A stretch of 64,000 bases of DNA from Janthinobacterium sp. TB1-E2 (GTDB lineage: Bacteria; Pseudomonadota; Gammaproteobacteria; Burkholderiales; Burkholderiaceae_D): NCBI RefSeq assembly GCF_036885605.1, contig NZ_CP142523.1, positions 682,001-746,000 of the forward strand, given 5' to 3'. The notes below the pieces were generated by a model that was not told the DNA's origin, did not search any database, and saw only the letters and a program-made list of their open reading frames with translations. Both the position numbers and the translations under genes were made by a program. Of the stretch, positions 58,101-64,000 are shown in pieces (position 1 is the first letter of the stretch; each line of letters starts with the position of its first letter).

Positions 58101-61100
58101 CTGGCGCGCCATGTGGTGCTCGCCCGCGCTGGCGCTGGCCACCTTCGGCGCCTTGCTCTACTGGCGTCCGGAAGCCTTGCCCGCCGCCGCCGTGGTGCTG
58201 CTCCTGTGGCTGGCCGCGCCCGCCATCGCCTGGTGGATCAGCCGCCCCATCGAGCGGGCCGTGGCGCGCCTGTCGGCCGAGCAGGGACGTTTCCTGCATG
58301 GCGTGGCGCGCAAGACCTGGGCCTATTTCGATACCTTTGTGGGGCCGGACGACCACTGGCTGCCGCCCGATAACATGCAGGAACACCCGAACCTCGTGGT
58401 GGCGCACCGTACCTCGCCGACGAATATCGGCCTGGCGTTGCTGGCCAACCTGACGGCCTACGATTTCGGCTATCTGACCCTGGGCCAGTTGATCGAGCGC
58501 AGCCGCGCCACCCTGCACAGCATGGGCGAACTGGAACGCTTCCAGGGCCATTTCTATAACTGGTACGACACGCAGACCCTGAAGGCGCTGCAGCCGATGT
58601 ACATTTCAACGGTCGACAGCGGCAACCTGGCCGGCCATCTGCTGACCTTGCAGCCGGGACTGGTGGAGCTGTATGACGCCCCGATCATCGGCGCGCAAGT
58701 GGTGCAGGGCATCCGTACGACGGCGCAGGTACTGCAGGAATTCATCGCCGCCGAAGGCGAGGGCCAGGCCATGCGTGACAGCATGCACTTGCTGCAAGCC
58801 CCTGCGACGCCCGCCAGCCTGGCCGAATGGCATGCCTACCTCTCTGCTGCGAATGGCGCGGCCGATGCGCTGCTGTCGCTGACCTTGCAAAGCGAGGATG
58901 GCGAGCTGTCGATGTGGGCGGGTGCGCTGGCGCGCCAGTGCCGCGCGGCGCTGGCTGAATTGCTGCAACTGGCGCCTTGGGCGGCGCAGGCGGGCGTCGA
59001 TGCGGCGCTGATGCGCGTGCCGACCCTGCGCGAACTGGCCAACCTGGAAACGCCGGAAGGCCTGCCTTCGGAGCTGGCCGCCTTGCTGGCGCAGGGCCGC
59101 GAACAGGCGGGTCGCCACATGCGCGACATCGCCCACGCGGCGGGCCAGGCGCGCGACTTCGCGCAGATCGAGTACGGCTTCCTGTACAACCCGTCGACAA
59201 AACTGCTGGCCATCGGCTACAACGTCAGCGAACGGCGCCTGGACCCCAGCTACTACGATTTGCTCGCTTCCGAAGTGCGCCTGGCCAGCTTCATCGCCAT
59301 CGCCCAGGGCCAGCTGCCGCAGGAGCACTGGTTCGCCCTGGGCCGCCAGCTGTGCATGGTGGCGGGCCAGCCCGTGCTGCTGTCGTGGAGCGGCTCGATG
59401 TTCGAGTACCTGATGCCGCTCCTGGTGATGCCGAACTACCCGAACACCTTGCTCGACCAGACCTACCACTCCGTCATCGAGGCGCAGATCGATTACGGGC
59501 GCCAGCGCGATGTGCCTTGGGGGATTTCCGAATCCGGCTACAACACGGTCGACGCCAGTTTGAACTATCAATACCGCGCCTTCGGCGTGCCGGGACTGGG
59601 CTTGAAACGGGGCCTGGCCGACGACCTGGTGGTGGCGCCGTACGCCAGCATGATGGGCCTGATGGTGCAGCCGGAAGCGTCGTGCCAGAACCTGCAGCGC
59701 ATGCAGGCGGCCGGCTACATGGGGCGCTACGGCTTTTTTGAAGCGATCGATTTCACCACGGCGCGCCTGCCGCGCGGACAGGGCAGCGCCATCATCCGCT
59801 CCTTCATGGTGCACCACCAGGGCATGGGCTTTCTGGCCCTCAGCTACCTGCTGCACGACCGTCCGATGCAGCGCCGTTTCGAGTCCGATCCGCTGCTGCA
59901 ATCGGCCTTGCTGGTACTGCAGGAACGCACGCCGCAGGCGGGCGCGTTTTACTCGAACACGGCCGAACTGGCGGTGCTGCGCAGCGGCGCGTCCGAGCAG
60001 GCCATGCCGATGCGCATCCTCACGCAAGCCAACAGCGCCGTGCCGGAAACGCAGCTGCTGTCGAATGGCCGCTACCACGTCATGGTGAGCAATGCGGGCG
60101 GCAGCTACAGCCGCTGGAAAGACCTGTCCGTGACGCGCTGGCGCGAAGACAGCACGCGCGATAACTGGGGCAATTTCTGCTATCTGCGCGACCTCGATGA
60201 TGGCGAAGTCTGGTCCACCATGTACCAGCCCACGTTGGCCGAACCGAAGAAATACGAAGTGATTTTCTCCGAGGGCCGGGCCGAGTTCCGCCGCGCCGAC
60301 CATGGCCTGGACCTGTACACGGAAATCGTCGTCTCGCCCGAGGACGACATCGAAATCCGGCGTACGCGCATCAGCAATAATTCGAACCGCCAGCGGCGCA
60401 TCGAGATCACCAGTTTTGCCGAAGTGGTGATGGCGCCGGCGGCGGCCGATGCGGCCCATCCGGCCTTCAGCAAACTGTTCGTGCAGACGGAAATCCTCGC
60501 GCATGAAAAGGCGATTTTATGCACGCGCCGGCCCCGCTCGAAAGAGGAGCAGATGCCGTGGCTGCTGCATGTGATGACCGTGCACGATATCGAGCGCTAC
60601 GAAGTATCGTTCGAGACGGACCGCGCGCGCTTCATCGGCCGCGGCAATACGGCGCAGCTGCCGCAGGCGCTGCAGGAAAGAGGTCCATTGAGTGGCGGCC
60701 ACGGTTCCGTGCTCGACCCCATCGTGGCCATCCGCTACGTCATCACGCTCGAACCAGACCAGGCCGTCACCGTCGACAGCGTCACCGGCATGGCCGAACA
60801 GCGCGATGCGGCCTTGCACCTGATCGACAAATACCAGGACCGCCACCTGGCCGACCGCGTGTTCGAGCTGGCCTGGACGCACAGCCAGGTGGTGCTGCGC
60901 CAGTTGAACGCGAGCGAAGCGGACGCGCAGCTGTATGCGCGCCTGGCCAACGCCGTGATCTACCCGAATGCGGCCCTGCGCGCCGAGGCCAGCATCCTGA
61001 TCAAGAACCAGCGCGGCCAGTCCGGCCTGTGGGCGTATGCCATTTCCGGCGACTTGCCCATCGTGCTGCTGCAGATACGCGACGCGGCCAATATCGAGCT

Positions 61101-63864
61101 GGCGCGCCAGATGGTGCAGGCGCATGCCTATTGGCGCCTGAAGGGATTGATCGTCGACCTGGTGATCTGGTACGAGGAGCAGTCGGGCTACCGCCAGCTG
61201 TTGCACGACCAGATCATGGGCTTGATCGCCTCGGGCATCGATGCGCAGGCGATCGACCGCCCGGGCGGCATCTTCGTGCGCCTGGCCGAGCAGATCGCCA
61301 ACGAAGACCGCATCTTGCTGCAATCGGTGGCGCGCGCCATCATCAGCGATTTGCGCGGCACCCTGGCCGAGCAGGTCAAGCGCCCGCCGAGCCCCGTGCT
61401 GCGCATGCCGCCGCTGCTGCAGGACCCGGCCCGCGAACAGGGCGGCGTGCCGCACCGGGCGCCAGAGCGCCAGTTGATCCTGGAAAATGGCCTCGGCGGT
61501 TTTACACCCGACGGCCGCGAATACGTGATCACCACGGCAGAAGGCAAGCAGACGCCGGCGCCGTGGTCGAACGTGCTGGCCAATGCGCAATTCGGCACGG
61601 TGGTGTCAGAAGCGGGCCAGGCGTATACGTGGAGCGAGAATGCGCATGAATTCCGCCTCACGCCATGGCAGAACGACCCCGTGTCCGACCTGTCCGGCGA
61701 AGCGTTCTATGTGCGCGACGAGCAAAGCGGCCAGTTTTGGTCGCCCACGTCACTGCCCGCGCGCGGCAGCGGCGACTACGTGACGCGCCACGGTTTCGGC
61801 TACAGCATTTTCGAACACAGCGAAGGCGGCATCGCCACGGAATTGTGCACCTATGTGGCGCTGGACGCTGCCGTCAAATATTCGGTGATCAAGGTGCGCA
61901 ACGACAGCGGCGTGCCGCGCCGCCTGTCCGTCACCGGTTATGTGGAATGGGTGATGGCCGACCTGCGCGCCAAGTCCGGCATGCATGTGGCCACCGAGGT
62001 CGACACGATCAGCGGCGCCCTGTTTGCGCGCAATAACTACAACACGGAGTTTTCGGGCCGGGTCGGCTTCTTCAATACGGACGCCAGCATCCGCTCCATC
62101 ACCTGCGACCGCAATGAATTCATCGGCCGCAACGGCAGCCTGGCGCAGCCGGCGGCGCTGCGCCGCGTGCGCCTGTCAGGCAAGGCGGGCACGGGGCTGG
62201 ACCAGTGTGCCGCCATCCAGGTGCCGTTTGAATTGCAGCCGGGGCAGGAGCGCGAAATCGTCTTTATCCTCGGCGTGGGCGGGCGCCGCAATGCCGATGC
62301 CAGCACCATGGTGCAGCGCCATGCGGGCAAGGAAGCGGCCCGCATGGCGCTCGACGCCGTGCGCGCACACTGGGACAGCACCCTGGGGGCTGTACGCATC
62401 GAAACGCCTGATCCATCGCTCGACGTGATCGCCAACGGCTGGCTGATGTACCAGACTATCGCCTGTCGTTTGTGGGCGCGCAGCGGCTATTACCAGTCGG
62501 GCGGCGCCTACGGTTTCCGCGACCAGCTGCAGGACGCGATGGCGATGATACACACGGTGCCGCAGCTGCTGCGCAAGCACTTGCTGCTGTGCGCGGCGCA
62601 CCAGTTTGTCGAAGGCGACGTGCAGCACTGGTGGCATCCGCCATCGGACCGCGGTGTGCGCACGCACTGCTCTGACGATTACCTGTGGCTGCCGCTGGCC
62701 GCCTGCCGCTATGTGATCGCCACGGGCGACGTCAACGTGCTGTCGGAAGTGGCGCCCTTCATCGAGGGACGCGCCGTCAAGCCGGAAGAAGATTCCTACT
62801 ACGACTTGCCCGTGCGCTCGGGCGAGTCGGCCGACCTGTACGAGCATTGCGTGCGTGCCATCCGCCATGGCTTGCGCCTGGGCGTGCACGGTTTGCCGCT
62901 GATCGGTTCCTGCGACTGGAACGACGGCATGGACAAGGTGGGCGAACATGGCAAGGGCGAGAGCGTGTGGCTGGCCTTCTTCCTGTATGAAGTGCTGCAG
63001 CGCTTTGCCGAAGTGGCCATGCTGCGCGGCGACGCCGCGTTTGCCCAGTTCTGCCGCGACGAAGCCGTGAAACTGGCCGCCAACGTCGAGGAACATGCGT
63101 GGGATGGCGAGTGGTACCGGCGCGCGTATTTCGACGATGGCACGCCCTTGGGTTCGCACACGAACGAGGAATGCCAGATCGATTCGATTTCGCAAAGCTG
63201 GGGCGTGCTGTCGGGCGCCGCCAACAAGGAGCGGGTCGCCGGCGCCATGCGCCAGGTCGATGCGCGCCTCGTGCGCCGTGATTCCGGGGTGATCCAGCTG
63301 CTCGATCCGCCGTTCGACAAAGCCGACCTCAATCCCGGCTACATCCGCGGCTATGTGCCGGGCGTGCGCGAGAACGGCGGCCAGTACACGCATGCGGCCA
63401 TCTGGACGGCGATGGCGTTTGCCCGCATGGGCGATGGCGAAAAGGCATGGGAACTGCTGCGCATGATCAGTCCCGTGCGCCATGGCGCAGACGCGCAGGC
63501 GGTGGCGCGCTACAAGGTGGAGCCGTACGTGGTGACGGCCGACGTGTATGCCGTGGCGCCGCACGTGGGACGCGGCGGCTGGAGCTGGTACACGGGATCG
63601 TCGGGCTGGCTGTACCGCCTGATCGTCGAATCCCTGCTCGGCTTGACGCGCGAAGCGAACGTGCTGCGCATGGCACCGATGATGCCGGCCGAGTGGCGCA
63701 GCTTCAAGCTGCATTACCGCTTCGGCGCCAGCAGCTACGCCATCACGGTGGAGCAGGCGCAGGGGCGGCCTGCGGGATTGTCGCTCGATGGCGTGGCGCA
63801 GGGCGGCAACAGCATCACCCTGCGCGACGAGGGCCGCGAGTATGCGGTGCTGCTGCTGGTTTAG
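55174..63864 (+). CDS. ndvB: Cyclic beta-1,2-glucan synthase (NdvB/Cgs type)
   Basis: A 2896-residue inner-membrane enzyme that primes, elongates, cyclises and trims cyclic beta-1,2-glucan for the periplasm. In order: N-terminal cytosolic region; membrane segments about 428-490; GT84-type transferase with TDTQLPRD (about 666) and RRQRWIRGDWQL (about 809-820); more membrane segments (about 855-1050); glycoamylase-like domain (SPTNIGLALLANLTAYDFGY, about 1083); two GH94 N-terminal-type sandwich domains (about 1630 and 2106); and a GH94 phosphorylase domain with FRDQLQDAM (about 2448) and GSCDWNDGMDKVG (about 2577-2589). The start TTG at 55174 has GAGG about 9 nt upstream and keeps the expected N-terminus; it remains less certain than the rest. 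Confidence 0.93.
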   Translation: MKEYTAVVTQQIKEQISKVKEIFRDHSLAPDTFDAARDDALPLRSELFSAMQMAAHGKHVATGHAVGKHHGRDRLLARLADNAALITATVNELTATVKSGRQVTPASEWLLDNFYLIEEQIRTTRRHLPKNYSKELPRLTSGPDAGCPRVYKIALEIISHGDGRVDLENLCHFVEAYQDVATLTLGELWAVPIMLRLALIENLRRVAVRVADDRMQRDLANTWADQMTEIAERNPSGLILLVADMARSNPPMTSAFVAELSRRLQGQSSSLTLALSWLTHKLAESGLTIEQQIQSEIGQQAADQVSIANSIGSLRFLGTMDWQEFVETMSVVEQTLRLDPAGTYGLMDFATRDSYRHAIERIARRSARSEVEVAEMVVQLAHTHGNGNDARRGHIGFYLVGRGVLVLEKQAGAKLPFVEALQHTARAAPLAVYLGAICFLTLATSALLLERAVRHGVQGWPLAALGALALLGSSQLAVAVVNWLATLMTSPHPLPRMDYQAGIPSDARGIVVVPTLIYSEENVAALCEALEVRYLANRDPNLRFCLLTDFVDAEAQTMPGDEALLRQAQETIRILNEKYRVEGVEFKENGDPADPEELGHVGPFLLLHRPRLWNSQQNAWMGQERKRGKLSDLHAFLRGGARDKFSLVEGELRGLRTIKYVITLDTDTQLPRDAAREFIATMMHPLNRPVLDAAGTRVVAGYGILQPRVAVALPSANASRYELLCGGEPGIDPYTRTVSDLYQDVFYEGSFIGKGIYDLDMFERVLGQRLPDNKILSHDLLEGCYLRAGLLSDSQLYEEYPARYDADVSRRQRWIRGDWQLVGWLLGRVPGRAGKRERNPLSMLSRWKLFDNLRRSVVAPATTLSLLLVWGFLPHVAFWSAAMLAIIFLPPVFSALYDLLRKPRDTLWRQHLAAFERRCGVQFSHAMLTLVFLPYEAWISLDAIVRTLWRLGVSHKHLLDWRASNLHVSSGSQADSWRAMWCSPALALATFGALLYWRPEALPAAAVVLLLWLAAPAIAWWISRPIERAVARLSAEQGRFLHGVARKTWAYFDTFVGPDDHWLPPDNMQEHPNLVVAHRTSPTNIGLALLANLTAYDFGYLTLGQLIERSRATLHSMGELERFQGHFYNWYDTQTLKALQPMYISTVDSGNLAGHLLTLQPGLVELYDAPIIGAQVVQGIRTTAQVLQEFIAAEGEGQAMRDSMHLLQAPATPASLAEWHAYLSAANGAADALLSLTLQSEDGELSMWAGALARQCRAALAELLQLAPWAAQAGVDAALMRVPTLRELANLETPEGLPSELAALLAQGREQAGRHMRDIAHAAGQARDFAQIEYGFLYNPSTKLLAIGYNVSERRLDPSYYDLLASEVRLASFIAIAQGQLPQEHWFALGRQLCMVAGQPVLLSWSGSMFEYLMPLLVMPNYPNTLLDQTYHSVIEAQIDYGRQRDVPWGISESGYNTVDASLNYQYRAFGVPGLGLKRGLADDLVVAPYASMMGLMVQPEASCQNLQRMQAAGYMGRYGFFEAIDFTTARLPRGQGSAIIRSFMVHHQGMGFLALSYLLHDRPMQRRFESDPLLQSALLVLQERTPQAGAFYSNTAELAVLRSGASEQAMPMRILTQANSAVPETQLLSNGRYHVMVSNAGGSYSRWKDLSVTRWREDSTRDNWGNFCYLRDLDDGEVWSTMYQPTLAEPKKYEVIFSEGRAEFRRADHGLDLYTEIVVSPEDDIEIRRTRISNNSNRQRRIEITSFAEVVMAPAAADAAHPAFSKLFVQTEILAHEKAILCTRRPRSKEEQMPWLLHVMTVHDIERYEVSFETDRARFIGRGNTAQLPQALQERGPLSGGHGSVLDPIVAIRYVITLEPDQAVTVDSVTGMAEQRDAALHLIDKYQDRHLADRVFELAWTHSQVVLRQLNASEADAQLYARLANAVIYPNAALRAEASILIKNQRGQSGLWAYAISGDLPIVLLQIRDAANIELARQMVQAHAYWRLKGLIVDLVIWYEEQSGYRQLLHDQIMGLIASGIDAQAIDRPGGIFVRLAEQIANEDRILLQSVARAIISDLRGTLAEQVKRPPSPVLRMPPLLQDPAREQGGVPHRAPERQLILENGLGGFTPDGREYVITTAEGKQTPAPWSNVLANAQFGTVVSEAGQAYTWSENAHEFRLTPWQNDPVSDLSGEAFYVRDEQSGQFWSPTSLPARGSGDYVTRHGFGYSIFEHSEGGIATELCTYVALDAAVKYSVIKVRNDSGVPRRLSVTGYVEWVMADLRAKSGMHVATEVDTISGALFARNNYNTEFSGRVGFFNTDASIRSITCDRNEFIGRNGSLAQPAALRRVRLSGKAGTGLDQCAAIQVPFELQPGQEREIVFILGVGGRRNADASTMVQRHAGKEAARMALDAVRAHWDSTLGAVRIETPDPSLDVIANGWLMYQTIACRLWARSGYYQSGGAYGFRDQLQDAMAMIHTVPQLLRKHLLLCAAHQFVEGDVQHWWHPPSDRGVRTHCSDDYLWLPLAACRYVIATGDVNVLSEVAPFIEGRAVKPEEDSYYDLPVRSGESADLYEHCVRAIRHGLRLGVHGLPLIGSCDWNDGMDKVGEHGKGESVWLAFFLYEVLQRFAEVAMLRGDAAFAQFCRDEAVKLAANVEEHAWDGEWYRRAYFDDGTPLGSHTNEECQIDSISQSWGVLSGAANKERVAGAMRQVDARLVRRDSGVIQLLDPPFDKADLNPGYIRGYVPGVRENGGQYTHAAIWTAMAFARMGDGEKAWELLRMISPVRHGADAQAVARYKVEPYVVTADVYAVAPHVGRGGWSWYTGSSGWLYRLIVESLLGLTREANVLRMAPMMPAEWRSFKLHYRFGASSYAITVEQAQGRPAGLSLDGVAQGGNSITLRDEGREYAVLLLV

Positions 63865-64000
63865 TCTTGCCCACGTACTTGCCACGTATCGTGTTCGGGA
63901 CGGCGCCGGCCAGCCAGCAGGATCAGGCCGGCGCCAAACAGCAGTAGGTCGCGCGTGCGCACTTCGGGCGCGGACTGCGTTGCCGTCTGCTGGTGGTAGT
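63861..64000 (-). CDS. C-terminus of a membrane-anchored protein (5' end outside window)
   Basis: On the minus strand 45 codons are open from the window edge to TAA at 63863-63861. They encode a polar stretch, a hydrophobic segment LLLFGAGLILLAG and a basic RRRPEHDTWQ tail. This arrangement fits a protein ending in a membrane anchor with cytosolic positive charges; a PEP-CTERM-like sorting tail is possible but the motif is not complete. It overlaps the glucan synthase stop codon by 4 bp, convergently. Confidence 0.5.
   Translation of the reverse strand, partial: YHQQTATQSAPEVRTRDLLLFGAGLILLAGRRRPEHDTWQVRGQD

Overview
The window is a chromosomal segment of a GC-rich betaproteobacterium. Protein style and gene content point to Oxalobacteraceae (Janthinobacterium, Duganella or Massilia type). 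The reasons are the order tRNA-Tyr, tRNA-Gly, tRNA-Thr, tuf, tRNA-Trp, secE, nusG, rplKAJL, rpoBC, the RpoB and RpoC sequences, chemoreceptors ending in a WEEF pentapeptide, a TonB-dependent receptor, and a DecR-like Lrp regulator. No rRNA, prophage, integrase, IS transposase or CRISPR array is visible.

Layout. 1-6.7 kb: end of an S41 peptidase, a TonB-dependent receptor, an M14 carboxypeptidase and an ankyrin/SUFU-like protein. 6.8-9.6 kb: a tightly coupled four-gene set (glycolipid-type glycosyltransferase, membrane protein, periplasmic dual-specificity phosphatase, START-like protein). 9.7-16.8 kb: Kef-type antiporter, PepF-like M3 peptidase, M20 hydrolase, chemoreceptor. 16.9-20.3 kb: ttcA, folB, a pteridine reductase-like SDR and, divergently, a MidA/NDUFAF7-like methyltransferase. 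20.4-25 kb: membrane DnaJ protein, HD-GYP response regulator, response regulator with a repeat region. 25.0-39.2 kb: the translation/transcription block with its tRNAs, leaders and attenuator-like hairpins.

39.24-39.98 kb holds an unusual structure: the 3' end of rpoC, including its stop codon and terminator, is repeated in tandem with a period of about 212 bp. One later copy still reads as an intact 54-codon C-terminus of RpoC, one is frameshifted and split by an AT-rich insert, and one is a 28-codon remnant. Three strong terminators therefore follow rpoC.

40-52 kb carries accessory and housekeeping genes: an unknown protein divergent from a wHTH/degenerate nucleotidyltransferase-fold protein, an HDOD protein, a zinc alcohol dehydrogenase with an SRPBCC partner, a DUF885 protein, an M48 peptidase with an HPP-CBS membrane protein, a small unknown protein, a thioredoxin-like protein and a second chemoreceptor. 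At 52.2-54.8 kb a DecR-like Lrp regulator is divergent from a three-part fusion (cysteine desulfurase, degenerate persulfide-dioxygenase-like metallo-beta-lactamase domain, rhodanese). This is the best candidate for a little-described system, probably cysteine/sulfane-sulfur handling. The window ends with a 2896-residue cyclic beta-1,2-glucan synthase and the C-terminus of a convergent membrane-anchored protein.
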